Source: Ophiocordyceps camponoti-saundersi (nom. inval.) (lineage: Eukaryota > Ascomycota > Sordariomycetes > Hypocreales > Ophiocordycipitaceae). Taken from it: a DNA stretch of 64,000 bases. Made by a program: the position numbers and the translations under genes. Below the pieces are notes generated by a model that was not told where the DNA came from, searched no databases, and worked only from the letters and a program-made list of their open reading frames with translations. This document shows positions 1 through 10,233 of this stretch, in pieces (position 1 is the first letter of the stretch; every line of letters begins with the position of its first letter). The stretch covers positions 126,159 to 190,158 of the forward strand of contig PDHQ01000002.1 in assembly GCA_003339415.1 (NCBI GenBank), written 5' to 3'.

Positions 1-900
1 ATTTTTTTATTACTAAATTAATTTTCTTTAAAATTATTATATATACTTATTTTATTACTTTTTAATTACTATTATAATTATTTTCTTATTAGTTAAATAA
101 TACCCTTATCCTAAGATTATCTTTTTTATTATCTATTCTAATTAGGGAGATTACCTTAAAATACTATAAACTTTTAATCGTAATATCTTTATTTTCTTTA
201 CGAACTTTTCCTTTCTAATTTTTTCGACTTATTTATTAGTTTTTTTATTATTAAAATAATACGGTAAACTTATTAAAATATATAAAAAAATAAAAAATTA
301 GTAATACCTAAAAATACTATTAATAAAACTAACTAAGGAAAACCCCTAGCTAAGTAATTTAGCTAGTTTACTATAATAAGGGGGCCCTTAATCCCCTTAT
401 TATAGCTATTAGCTAAGCTACCTAACTAAGGGCCTCCCCTATATAGTAGTTCCCGAAAATATATATTAAGAAGGTATTAGGAATCGAACCTAGCCTTATT
501 AAAAGCTTAGCTATAAAAATAACCGCTTAACTATTATCTAATATTTTCTAAGCTAAATAAACTAACTTATATACCTTACCGCTAATAGACCCTTAACTTT
601 TTCCTTAATTATCGCGAGAAACTTTAATTATACTTTTTAGAAAGTAAGTATTACTTACCTAATATAGAAAGCGGTATATATAGCGCTTATAGGGGTATAT
701 TAGAGGGCTAAGATAAGGGTAAGCTAGGCGTATATTTTATTATCCCTTAAGGCGTATAGGTATTATAATAACGGATTCGTAGCTTAAGAAACGGAATTCT
801 TATTAGGAAAAAGGCTATATCTAAGGTAATATATAGGATATAGGAATAAAAGCTTATTTATAAGGGTATTACGGTATAAGAGGCAGATACGGATAGTCCT
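1..900. repeat. AT-rich RIP-degenerated repeat block
   Basis: The block is strongly AT-rich and switches to ordinary GC-rich DNA near 950. Reading it base by base I find essentially no CpA and no TpG dinucleotides up to the CA at 884-885, while TpA is everywhere. That is what exhaustive repeat-induced point mutation (CpA to TpA on both strands) leaves behind in Pezizomycotina. No open reading frame of note survives. It is probably a dead transposon or other repeat; the family cannot be named because the coding content is gone. It continues off the left edge of the window. Confidence 0.85.
470..548 (-). pseudogene. tRNA-like relic inside RIP block
   Basis: Read on the minus strand, 548 to 470 has an acceptor-like 5' arm GAAAATA that would pair with a 3' arm TACCTTC if two A-C mismatches are accepted; both are explained by G-to-A RIP transitions. 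A perfect B box, GGTTCGATTCC, sits in a T-arm whose one mismatch is also a RIP-type change. An A-box-like TAGTTAAGCGG and a possible anticodon stem TTATT/AATAA lie between. The variable region is too short for a clean cloverleaf. It may be a mutated tRNA gene or the head of a tRNA-derived SINE. Amino-acid identity is not assignable. Confidence 0.4.
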
Positions 901-1529
901 TATTATATATATAAAGATAACGATAATTCCCTCCGTTTTGGGAGGGTAAGTATATTAATTAATGTAATTTGCACGCCTCCTCCTTGTCTGACAGTATGTA
1001 TAATGTATGTATTATTAGCAGCACAGAGCCTGCAAGCAATGCTGGCTGCCAGGCTGACTGACTTGCTTCTTGTCTTTTCTTTTTCTCCCCCTTTTATCAA
1101 ACGTCGACACCTTGGTCTCCAACTACCATCCGTACAGCACATATCCGTAGGTATGTAGGTATGAATTCCGTACACACATAGGTTGTAGTCCGCAGCAGCA
1201 GCTCTGATGAACGGAACTGACTAAACTAACCTTGCTGACTCACTGACTCATCAGCCCCAGACTCAATCACGGCTGCCCAACTCAATCTTATCTGATCGGC
1301 GACTAAAATAAAGCGCTGCCCAAATATAGGTCAGAACTACCTTCTGTGCCACTATCGTACAACCCGTCTTCTTCTGTATCACCATCCCATCATACCTCTA
1401 CTAAGTGACTGACTTCATACATACATACAAACGTACCTTCACACGTCATTACCTCCATATCAACGTATCATCGCTTCTTCTCTAGGTGCCCAGTAATTAC
1501 ACTCCTTCGTCCGTCTGCGACCTCTTCGT
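901..1529. other. Transition and intergenic region 3' of the asparaginase gene
   Basis: Composition returns to normal near 950. The stretch has no convincing coding region. It holds TATCCGTAG at 1142-1150 (a motif recurring in many spacers here), two TGACTCA sites at 1236-1242 and 1244-1250, and CATA/TACA microsatellite DNA near 1420. It should include the 3'UTR of the minus-strand asparaginase gene. Confidence 0.5.
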
Positions 1530-2879
1530 CTACACTTCCCCCCCTTTCCTGCACCTCTCCTGTCTTCCCCGTCTTATTCCTCTCTTCCCTCCCCCTCCTC
1601 CTCCTCCGGCCTGGGGACGATTCACAGCTGCGTTTCTGCCGTGACGGCCGTTGCCCTCAAACACGCGTCGGATTTCCTGCCGGTCGAGGCCCGTCGCCAA
1701 GGCCAGCTGCAGCAGAATGCGGCATCGATTGGCATCCAGGAGACCCCCTCCGATGCAGCTGTCGCCCAGGCCGTAGTTGGCCTCACCGCCGACGAAGCCC
1801 GACGCCATCCGCCGGCTCACCACGACGGGATAGTCTCGCTCCCTCACCACCTCGGCCACCGTCTCGCCTGCCTTTGTCCCCCAGCAGCCTCCGCCCATGG
1901 CCGCCAGCACGACCCCCTTTGAAGTGTCGGCCGCCGTCCGGAACAGGGCCGGGTTCATGTCGAGATGTCCGTATAGGATGTCCACCTGCGGTAAGCCCTC
2001 GTCGGCGTCGCGTCCCTTCACGTCAAAGTGCCATCGGTTGAGCGGCCGGCAAGGCGGGTAGTAGAAGACGGGCATCGAGTCGAGAAACATGCCCAGATAT
2101 CCTTGTTCCTCCGCCTTGAAGGAGTCGAGCGAGTTGGCGTTGGTCTTGGTCGTGAAGCGGGACGAGCAGATGCGGTCGTTGAGCACAATCATGACGCCTC
2201 GTCGTCGCGCCTCTGCGCTGCCTGCCAGGTTGACGGCGCAGAGCAAGTTCATGGGCCCGTCTGCCCCGTGCGCCGTCGCCGGACGCATCGCCCCGACCAG
2301 CACCACCGGCTTCTTCGAGTTGACGGTGAGCTCGAGGAAAAAGGCCGACTCCTCCATCGTGTCGGTGCCGTGCGTGACGACGACGCCGTGCGTGTCGCCT
2401 TGGAGTTCCTGGTCGATGACCTGCGCCATCCGAACGAGATCGGTCGCCGTGATGTCCGGGCTGCCGACGTTTGCCAGTTGCTTGCTTTGGAGGTTGGCAA
2501 ACGAGCTGAGCTCCGGCACGGCCTCGATGAGCTCCTTCACTGATAACACCCCTGACTGGTAGCCCGTCGTCTGACTGGCGCCCCCTTTTGCAGATCCGGC
2601 AATGGTTCCACCCGTGCCGAAGATGGTGATCTTGGGTCTTGGGTTGCATCCTCCCCCTGTCGACCATCCACACGAACGAACTGCAACCGAGGCGGGCGAG
2701 CAGCAGTTAGACTCCCGAGGCAATTGGCCCTGGCCTTTGCCCGGATTGCTACCACCACCAACTTTCTCCATTGCTCTTCTGTTGATCAGGGGCAACGCTT
2801 GTCGATAGAGTTGTCGTGCCCAGCGCGTGGCCATCCACGAGAAGGGGGCAATTTCAAGATCTCGTCCCTTGAATATCAA
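1530..2879 (-). CDS. Type II L-asparaginase
   Basis: Hydrolyses L-asparagine to aspartate and ammonia. The single open frame of 449 codons carries both family signatures: GTGGTIAG with the first catalytic Thr, and HGTDTMEES with the second Thr-Asp pair, then GAMRPATAHGADGP. The core after about residue 80 is full length. Two oddities stand out. Secreted fungal type II enzymes normally start with a hydrophobic signal peptide; none is visible. Instead an in-frame Met at 2834 begins an Arg-rich, acid-poor stretch (MATRWARQLYRQ...) that resembles a mitochondrial presequence, so 2834 is a plausible start. Second, after the usual C-terminal FEGN there are about 37 extra Gly/Arg-rich residues encoded by a CCT-rich microsatellite. 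An unrecognised 5' exon encoding a signal peptide is possible. Pyrimidine microsatellite DNA fills the upstream region. Confidence 0.88.
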   Translation of the reverse strand: MIFKGRDLEIAPFSWMATRWARQLYRQALPLINRRAMEKVGGGSNPGKGQGQLPRESNCCSPASVAVRSCGWSTGGGCNPRPKITIFGTGGTIAGSAKGGASQTTGYQSGVLSVKELIEAVPELSSFANLQSKQLANVGSPDITATDLVRMAQVIDQELQGDTHGVVVTHGTDTMEESAFFLELTVNSKKPVVLVGAMRPATAHGADGPMNLLCAVNLAGSAEARRRGVMIVLNDRICSSRFTTKTNANSLDSFKAEEQGYLGMFLDSMPVFYYPPCRPLNRWHFDVKGRDADEGLPQVDILYGHLDMNPALFRTAADTSKGVVLAAMGGGCWGTKAGETVAEVVRERDYPVVVSRRMASGFVGGEANYGLGDSCIGGGLLDANRCRILLQLALATGLDRQEIRRVFEGNGRHGRNAAVNRPQAGGGGGGGKRGIRRGRQERCRKGGEV

Positions 2880-3067
2880 CGCTCCACTATCTTGTCACCA
2901 GTTGTTTTTTGGGGCCCTTGTTTTCACAGCTTTCGACGTCAAACGGGTTACCCTGGTCCCTTCCTACCAAGCCTTTCCCAAGATAAGATTGGCAGACACT
3001 TTACCGTCTCCTGAAGCCTGAGTCTTCTCTACTGTCTTTTCTCTCTCCCTCTCTCTCTCTTTCTCTT

Positions 3068-3105
<38 letters not shown>

Positions 3106-4623
3106 TCTCTCGACTTCCTTTCTACCCCGTTCCCTCCCCCTTTTCCCCTGTTTCGAGGCCGGATTCACAGCTCCCTATATCTTCTCGGCCAAGGACAAGG
3201 CAAAGGCAGTTCACCGATCGCTATCTCCAGCCCGGGAACTCGCTTCTTCTTCAGCCCTTGTTGTGCCGGGACACAGCTACTTCGGCGGGCGCCACGAGCT
3301 CTCTCTCTCTCTCTCCCTCTCCGGGCGGTGCAGGTGGATTCCGCACCGGTTTGACCAGTCGCGCGCAGCCTTTGGGCTAGACGAAAAGTATTACGCAGTC
3401 ACCGCCAATGCCGATACCAGGGGGGGGGGGGGGGGGTGTGTGGCCTTGACAAAGGGGAGCTTGCTTGCTGAGAAACCCGAATTCTTTGGAAACCCACCCC
3501 CTTTCTGAAGCGGACGAATCATGCTCGACACCTTCTACGGCCAGAACCTTGTGCCACAAAGTTCACCGCCCTGCGCCATCTTCAATCTCATCTACAGGTA
3601 TTGGGTGCCTTGAGACGGGAGGGTGTGTATGGTCAGTATGCATCTAGAAAGCTCAACCTGTCGAGACCACAACCTCTCCCTCTCCATCTCTCCCTCTCCA
3701 TCTCTCTCTCCGTCACTCTCGCACACACACATATTCTCTCTCACACACTCTCCTCTCTCTCTCATACTGCCAACGTCCTGGTCACGTCGGAACCGGGACC
3801 CCTCCTTACGCATCAGCGCACCCCAAAAAACAGGTCGTTGGTCATCCATTGGCTACCAATGGCCGGTCTGTACGACCTGTCATGGCCTCGTTAATTCTTT
3901 CGATTTCCTTTCCCCCCCTTCCCGCTCCTCCGTACTCTATTGCGTGTATTTCGTCACTGCCGCCTTTCGTCGACGATGGCTCGTCTTTGGTTTTTTTTTT
4001 CGTGCCTGATGCGCATGGAAACTACCTGATACTTGATATCGTTTACATACATCCTTCCTCTGTGGGCACGAGAACGGGTTCAAGGTCCTTGTTCGCTGGT
4101 AAGGGATTAGTGGGAGTAAGCTCTTCCTATTCTAAGTAGCAACGGGACTTGAACCCGACTTCGGAAGGGAAACAAACCCCTTTATACAAATTATCTCTCA
4201 GCAAGATTCCAAACCCCCCCTAGTCGTGATAATTCAGGCTCGTGAGCCTTCCTGCTTCTCTCCTCCCTTCTCTCTCTCTTTCTATCGCTTTCTCTTTCCT
4301 GTCGCCAAGTCTCCAATCTGGGCACTTTCCATCTTCCCCTAAACAAAGAGCGCAAAAAGGAAAGGGCACAGCTCGCGAAACGTAAACAGGGGGGTGGGAA
4401 AAGGGAAAGGCAGGGGGGGGTGTTGAGAACGGGACACGGAGTAAAACTCGGTCTGCACCTGGGACCAGCTCAGGGCTCCGTCGTGCTTCCGGCGGCTCGC
4501 AGGATGGCCGTACAAGACCCACCATCTCGGGCAGCCAGAGTAGGTCCTCGCTTTTTTTCACTCGTTGTGAGTCCCCGTGTCGAAAATGACGACAAGGGGC
4601 AGAAGGTAAGGGGATGGTTCCGC
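2880..4623. other. Intergenic region with CT microsatellite and poly-G run
   Basis: The region lies between the asparaginase start and the TFIIB stop, both on the minus strand. It holds a CT-rich microsatellite at about 3040-3111, a second CT-rich stretch near 3300-3323 and 3675-3760, and a 17-nt G run at 3420-3436. Short open frames here are low-complexity and I do not accept them as genes. A tRNA-like T-arm at about 4139-4160 is discussed under rejected items. Confidence 0.55.
3040..3111. repeat. (CT)n microsatellite upstream of asparaginase
   Basis: A nearly pure CT tract with a few CCC and TTT interruptions, about 160-230 bp upstream of the asparaginase start. Read in the gene's direction it is a GA tract. 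Such tracts are common in fungal promoters and 5'UTRs; function here is inferred only from position. Confidence 0.8.
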
Positions 4624-5664
4624 TCAGGCCTGGACCTGCGGGATGTTATCCATGCTTGCACCGTCACCCAGCCACTCCTTCTTGATCAGCTGCTCGCGGG
4701 CGGCAAAGAGATGCTTGTAGGCGGTCTTGACGGTGCCGTCGCTGACGCCCGCTTGCTTGGCAATGGGCATCGACGATCGCGGTTCGCCGACGAGGTGACA
4801 GGCCATGTAGATACACGCTGCCGCGACGGAAAGGGGCGAGCGGCCGGCGAGAGCGTCGATATCGTTCGCCTTTTCCGCGAGATCGCGGGAAATCTTTGAA
4901 ATCTTTTGCTGCTTCTTGAAACCGAGCTGAGAGACGTAACGACCGCACAAATCCTCTGCGCCGACCGAGGTGTTCTCGTAGTTGGTGACGGTGTTGAGGC
5001 CCGTGCCTTCGCCCTCACCGTCCTGCAGCTTCTGCAGGAACTTCTGAAGCTGCTTGAAAACACGACCGACCTCCTTCTTGCTGACGCTCGTCAGGTTGAA
5101 AATCTCCCTGAATGTGCGCGGCACGTTGTTTTGTCGGCAGGCGATGAAGATGCAGCCGGCGATGACGGCCTCCTGCGGCTTTCCCTTCATGAACTTGTAC
5201 TTGTCGACGAGCTTGAAGATGTGTTTGGCTGCGTTGGATACATTCTGCCCCATGTTGATGGCCTCACAGAGGGAGACGATCTCCTTGTAGGCCTGCATGA
5301 GGCCCTTTTGCGCCTTGTCCTGGCTTGCGTTGTTCTGCGTACGGGACAGCGCCTTGTGCGCCTTGGACTCGGAGAAGGCGACCGTGGTCGACAGCTGCTG
5401 GCCTTCGACGAACTCGTCCTGCGGTCCGCCGACACGGCTGGGATCATCGCCGCCGTGATCATCGTTGGCAAAGGTTCGCCACTCGGAGCGGGTGTCGATG
5501 ATACGGGTACCGACGACGACGCCGCAGCTCTGACAGACCATGTCCCCGCTAGAGAACTCTTCTACGAGGTTGGGCGGAATCTCCTTGCAGTCCGGACAAC
5601 AGAGAACATTGTTGAGGTCCTCTCGGAAGCCCGACGAACTTGCTTCTCCGCCGGGTGGGATCAT
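4624..5664 (-). CDS. SUA7: Transcription initiation factor IIB (TFIIB)
   Basis: General RNA polymerase II initiation factor that bridges TBP on the promoter and polymerase in the nucleus. The intronless frame encodes 346 residues, matching the ~345 of yeast Sua7. The N-terminal zinc ribbon is intact: CPDC at about 23-26 and CQSC at 44-47. It is followed by the B-reader/linker region with RSEWRTFAND, then two cyclin-fold repeats at about 120-205 (KLVDKYKFMKGKPQEAVIAGCI) and about 235-330 (SPLSVAAACIYMACHLVGEPRS). The start is the only Met before the ribbon and fits the family. It is divergent from the TRP4 gene; 966 bp separate the two starts, so they may share upstream DNA. Confidence 0.97.
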   Translation of the reverse strand: MIPPGGEASSSGFREDLNNVLCCPDCKEIPPNLVEEFSSGDMVCQSCGVVVGTRIIDTRSEWRTFANDDHGGDDPSRVGGPQDEFVEGQQLSTTVAFSESKAHKALSRTQNNASQDKAQKGLMQAYKEIVSLCEAINMGQNVSNAAKHIFKLVDKYKFMKGKPQEAVIAGCIFIACRQNNVPRTFREIFNLTSVSKKEVGRVFKQLQKFLQKLQDGEGEGTGLNTVTNYENTSVGAEDLCGRYVSQLGFKKQQKISKISRDLAEKANDIDALAGRSPLSVAAACIYMACHLVGEPRSSMPIAKQAGVSDGTVKTAYKHLFAAREQLIKKEWLGDGASMDNIPQVQA

Positions 5665-6630
5665 CTTGGGCCGCGAGGAGGTTGAAGGGAGACGAAGTCT
5701 TGAAGGGAGACGAAGTCCCTACCTTTATTCTGTGAAGTACTGCGCCTGTGTGTAGTGGTCAGATTACATAATTCGAAAGTGGGTTTTTGGTCGGCTGAGG
5801 TCGGACCTGATGGTCAGCTTGACATAGTACTCTTTCGGCTGAGGCTCTAGGCTTGTGGTTGGAAGGGGGGGTTCGGACCGGATGATAGTGAGTCCGATTA
5901 GATGCACACTCACATGTAATAATGTAACGGTACATCAGCTGTGGACACTGTAACAAAGGGAAGATCGGGGGTAAGGCACGTATGTACATAGGTGTTTAGA
6001 GGACAGAAGAGAACAGATGCTCGGTCGCTTGTGACTTGACGCGGCTCAAGATTTAAATGTACTGGATAGTGAATCATATGATTGAAATCCTCGCCTTCGA
6101 CTCTTGTTACTAATGCATTCATGTTAACCCTATGTTGACCCTTATTTGCACACTCGCGCCCCTCCAATCGCTTAACGCTGTCTGTGACTTGGGACGTGGC
6201 GCGCAAACTATAATTGCTGCTCTTTGCCTGTTTCGAGCAGACGGCGCTTTGAGGTGCAAACATTCACTCCACTGCTAGACGAACGTCTGTTCGGCCACGG
6301 AGCAAACAGGTCCGTGGTGTCGCCGGTGCGTCATGCCGGTTTACAGAGAGAGACGCTGCCAGAAAGACAGGAGTCCGGGGGGGGGGGGGGGGGGGAAGAC
6401 TTCAAGGTAGTTCGGTCACGTGTCTCCTCATTCTTTAACCCTCCCTAGCCCCCCGATCGGATGAACCCGTAAGCGTAGAAGCTAGAGGATGACCATGTTC
6501 ACGGCCCACGCCGACGATTGGGCATATTCGTACATCCAATAACCTCGTATAATGCCGAGAGACCGCGCGGCATCGACTTTGCCCCTTCATCATACATACA
6601 TACGCTATTCACCGCTGAGAATTTGCTACA
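5665..6630. other. Divergent promoter region TFIIB / TRP4
   Basis: Contains the 5' regions of TFIIB (minus) and the anthranilate phosphoribosyltransferase gene (plus). A 20-nt poly-G run lies at 6377-6396. A short direct repeat (ttgaagggagacgaagt) occurs twice at about 5681-5714 just upstream of TFIIB. No coding sequence is supported. Confidence 0.5.
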
Positions 6631-7937
6631 ATGACCACTCCTAGCCCTACGAGAAGCCACAACGAGGATGGAGTCCCCATCGTTGATATCAAGCCATTGT
6701 TGACCAAGCTTTGGCCGATGGGCAAAGAAGTCTCTCCGGATGAGATCGCCGAGGCCATCTCCCACTTCTTCACCAACAGCGTCTCCGAGGCCCAGACGGC
6801 ATCGCTGCTGGTGGCGCTCCATTTCACCTCATTGGACATGTGCGCCGATGTCTTGGCCCGCTGCGCCCGTGTCATGCTGCAAGCCATGTCCCCGGCGCCA
6901 ATCGAGCAATTGAGGGACGTGCTGCGCCGCCGTGCCAGGCCCGAGAGCAGCTACAGAGGTGGGCTGGTGAGGTTTCCGTATCGCGTCGCCGCTACGCCGC
7001 GGCTGACGGCGTGAAACGGCAGTGCGATATCGTCGGAACCGGAGGCGACTCACACAACACTTTTAATATCAGCACCACGTCGTCCATCCTCGCCTCGGCC
7101 CTGTTGCTGGTCTCCAAGCATGGCAACAAGGCCAGCACGTCAAAGTCTGGCAGCGCCGACATGATTGGCTGCATCAAGCCGCGACCACCCATCATGTCCG
7201 CCGTGCGCCCGGATACCCTGCTCGAGGTGTACTCGGCCACAAATTACGGCTTCCTCTTCGCTCCCCTCTTTCACACCGGTATGCGCTTCGTCGCCCCGGT
7301 CCGTCGTCAGCTCCCCTGGCGCACCATCTTCAACAACGTCGGGCCGTTGGCCAACCCGCTCGACGACTTGATCGAGGCCCGCGTCATCGGCATCGGCCGG
7401 CGAGATCTCGGCCCGCCCTTTTCCGATGCGCTTCGAAGCGCCGGTTGTCGAAAGGCACTCATCGTGTGCGGCGAGGAGGAGCTGGACGAGATCAGCTGTG
7501 CCGGTCCGACCCTTTGCTGGGCGCTGCGAGAGCCGAGCCCCGGTAAGGAAGTGGTGATTGAGCATTTCAAGATCCAGCCCAGCGACTTTGGACTGGCGCG
7601 CCATCCGCTGAGTCAGGTATCGCCGGGCAAGGGACCTGAGGAGAATGCAGAGATTCTGAGGCGAATCTTGCACGGAGAGCTGGCCGACGATGACCCGCTG
7701 TTGGATTTCGTCCTGATGAACACGGCTGCGCTATTCGTGGTTTCCGGCATCTGCGAGGCCGATTCTAGCGCCATGGGCTCCGGTGACGATGGCAAGGTCA
7801 TCCCTGAACGCGGACCGGCCGGCCAACGCTGGAAGGAGGGCGTGAGACGGGCCAGATGGGCCATCAAGAGCGGCGAGGCCAGGAAGCAGTGGGAGGCCTT
7901 TATAGACGTTACCAACGAGATTGGCAGCCACCAGTAG
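6631..7937 (+). CDS. TRP4: Anthranilate phosphoribosyltransferase
   Basis: Transfers phosphoribose from PRPP to anthranilate, an early step of tryptophan biosynthesis in the cytosol. Two exons, 6631-6966 and 7023-7937, joined across a 56-nt GT-AG intron (phase 0), give 416 residues. The splice joins SYRGGL to CDIVGTGGDSHNTFN, restoring the glycine-rich PRPP-binding motif; SKHGNKASTSKSGSAD follows, the classic family signature for phosphoribosyl and anthranilate binding. The N-terminal helical domain (about 1-95) and the Rossmann-like C-terminal domain are both complete. The C-terminal part (GPEENAEILRRIL, FVLMNTAALFVVSG) fits the family. I use trpD/TRP4 nomenclature from yeast. It stands alone rather than in a TRP cluster, as is usual in fungi. 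Confidence 0.95.
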
Positions 7938-8325
7938 TTTCTGGAGGCCAGGTGGCGAGCATGACTTTCATGAAGAAGACGAATATGAGGGTAGAAGTAA
8001 GTAGGTAGGTATGTAAATATCATGCCATAGGTAGATGTAGATTCCAAGTGAAAAGGCTTATATGGAGTTAGGAGGAGGGGGGCTCTCGGGGTGAGTGAAG
8101 TGAATCATTTGAACACAGGCATTAATCTACTGTAGGAAACGACGACTATAACCGAGGATATCTCGTGAGGAGCTTTCTTTATATATATACTGTTACCTGT
8201 ATATACTACGGCCCTACAGGCGACTGGATATATAGGTTAGTAGGGAGAAACTGCACGTCTTTGACACGATATAGCTGACTAACTTATAGAGGGTCAAATC
8301 GCTAATGAATGACCTCACATCTCCA

Positions 8326-8399
<74 letters not shown>

Positions 8400-8466
8400 T
8401 GTCGNNNNNCCCCCTTTTGGACCAAATATAGCCGGCAGATTTAAAGGGGGCCAAACGCCTAAAAAA

Positions 8467-8507
<41 letters not shown>

Positions 8508-8699
8508 CCTTCCCGCTCCCATCCGGCCTCCATCTCAACTTGTCGCCTCAGCATAGCGACTCTACATACAGTTCATACATAGCCTCTTGCTTCGCTTCAT
8601 GCTCGCTGGCTCGTCACGATAATACCCCCTTAGATGCCATCATTCAGAAATCAGGTCTTTAGATCGTAATCTGTCGCTTGGGCCGTTCCGAGGCCGGCC
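7938..8699. other. Intergenic spacer with poly-C tracts and assembly gap
   Basis: The spacer between TRP4 and the CoA-transferase gene. It contains a 72-nt C run (8328-8399), five N bases (8405-8409) and a second 39-nt C run (8468-8506). The assembler clearly failed here. Otherwise no gene is visible. Confidence 0.8.
8328..8506. repeat. Poly-C homopolymer tracts flanking a 5-N gap
   Basis: The C run at 8328-8399 is followed by TGTCG, NNNNN, a short C run, about 50 nt of unique sequence and then another C run at 8468-8506. The true tract lengths and gap size should be treated as unknown. Flanking sequence is unique. Confidence 0.95.
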
Positions 8700-10233
8700 A
8701 TGTCTCGCCTGGTGCGATGCTTGCGCCCAACCACGGTGGCCCGGCCGCCTCACAGCTTTCGCCGTCGGTTCACGAGCGGCGCGCCGTTGCCATTGGAAGG
8801 CTTCCGCGTGTTGGACATGACGCGTGTCTTGGCCGGTGTAAGTCCCGTTCTCGACGACTACGTTGCTGGCTGACGTGAGATTCATAGCCATACTGCACCC
8901 AAATCCTTGGGGATCTAGGGTGAGTGACAGCCTCATGGTCGTCTTGTTTGTTTCTAGCCACGGCTCATTTAAGCACCGTCAAGGGCCGACGTCATCAAGG
9001 TCGAACACCCTGTCCGCGGGGACGACACCAGAGCCTGGGGGCCTCCGTACGCTCGTTATAAGCAGGACAGCGGCGCCGAGGGTCCTGGTGAGTCGGCCTA
9101 CTTCCTCGGGGTACGTGTGTAGTGCCGCTCGACATCCCTTGGCCTGTCCCCATCACTTATACCCTCTGCAAAGGCCAATCGGAACAAAAAGTCTCTCGCT
9201 CTGTCTTTTCAACACAAGCAGGGCGTCGACATCCTTCATAAGCTAGTTGCCAAGTGTGACGTCCTCGTCGAAAATTACCTGCCGGGAACGCTCGCCAAGT
9301 ACTCGCTGGACTATGGGACGCTACGGGCCATCAACCCGGGTCTGGTTTACGCCTCCATCACGGGGTACGGCCAGACGGGCCCCTACTCAAGCCGGGCCGG
9401 CTACGATGTCATGATCGAGGCCGAGTTCGGTCTCATGCATATAACGGGCTCTCGAGACGGGCCACCTGTTAAGGTCGGTGTGGCAGTGGTCGACTTGACG
9501 ACCGGTCTCTACGCTTGCAACAGCATCATGGCTGCTCTTTTGGGCAGGGCCAAAACCGGCAAGGGCCAGCACATCGACGTGGCGCTGAGCGACTGTCAAA
9601 CGGCCACGTTGGCCAACATCGCCAGCAGCTGCCTCGTCAGTGGTCAGCCAGACTCGGGCCGTTGGGGCACGGCACATCGTAAGTATCGCATTCCAGGGTC
9701 CGGCGAACGTTGTGCTCACCATCGAAGCTTCGATCGTGCCGTATAGATCGTTCAAGACGAGAGACGGCGATGTACTTTTTGGTTGTGGTAATGACCGTCT
9801 TTTCGGCATTTTGTGTGACGGACTCGGCCATCCAGAGTGGAAAGACGACGCCAAGTACAAGACCAACGCCGACAGAGTCGCCAACCGAGCCGAGCTCGAG
9901 GCAGGGATTGAGGCGCAGTCGAAGCAGAAGACTACGCAAGAGTGGCTGGACAAGTTCAAGGACAGCGGAATGCCGTATGCGGCCGTCAATGACGTCTTGA
10001 GCACGCTGAATCACGAGCACACACGAGCGCGCAACATGGTCGTCGAGATAGACCACGGCGCATGCGGGCCCCTGAAGCTGGTCAACACACCTATCAAGCT
10101 CTCCGAGAGTCAGCCGACGGTTCGGACGGCGCCACCAATGCTGGGTCAGCACACGGAGGAGCTACTGGAGGAGCATCTGGGACTAAGTCAAGCGGAAATT
10201 GGCCGTCTGAAGCAAGAGGGCGTCGTGAGATAG
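8700..10233 (+). CDS. Class III (CaiB/BaiF) CoA-transferase, probable mitochondrial succinyl-CoA:glutarate type
   Basis: Family III enzymes move CoA between acids through an aspartyl-CoA thioester. Five exons fit by splice consensus and phase: 8700-8837, 8888-8919, 8984-9110, 9174-9678, 9728-10233, giving 435 residues. Junctions reconstruct [42 protein letters not shown] and [19 protein letters not shown], all family landmarks. The nucleophile is Asp177 in SRAGYDVM. The first ~32 residues are Arg-rich with no acidic residue and end in RRRFTSG, a good mitochondrial presequence with cleavage site. The long family-typical sequence and mitochondrial targeting suggest the SUGCT (C7orf10) branch, acting in glutarate/lysine-tryptophan catabolism; this substrate assignment is inference. 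Exon 2 is only 32 nt. Confidence 0.9.

Noticed and set aside
2028..2543. Long open frames antisense to the asparaginase gene
   Set aside because: GC-rich coding sequence gives long antisense frames; the minus frame carries the catalytic motifs.
4139..4215. Minus-strand tRNA candidate with B box GGTTCAAGTCC
   Set aside because: The T-arm CGGG-TTCAAGT-CCCG is convincing, but no matching 5' acceptor arm (AGTAGCA expected) or D-arm can be found upstream, so no cloverleaf forms. It may be a tRNA fragment.
8305..8556. Polyproline/polyglycine frames across the N gap
   Set aside because: Translation of C/G homopolymers and Ns; not a gene.
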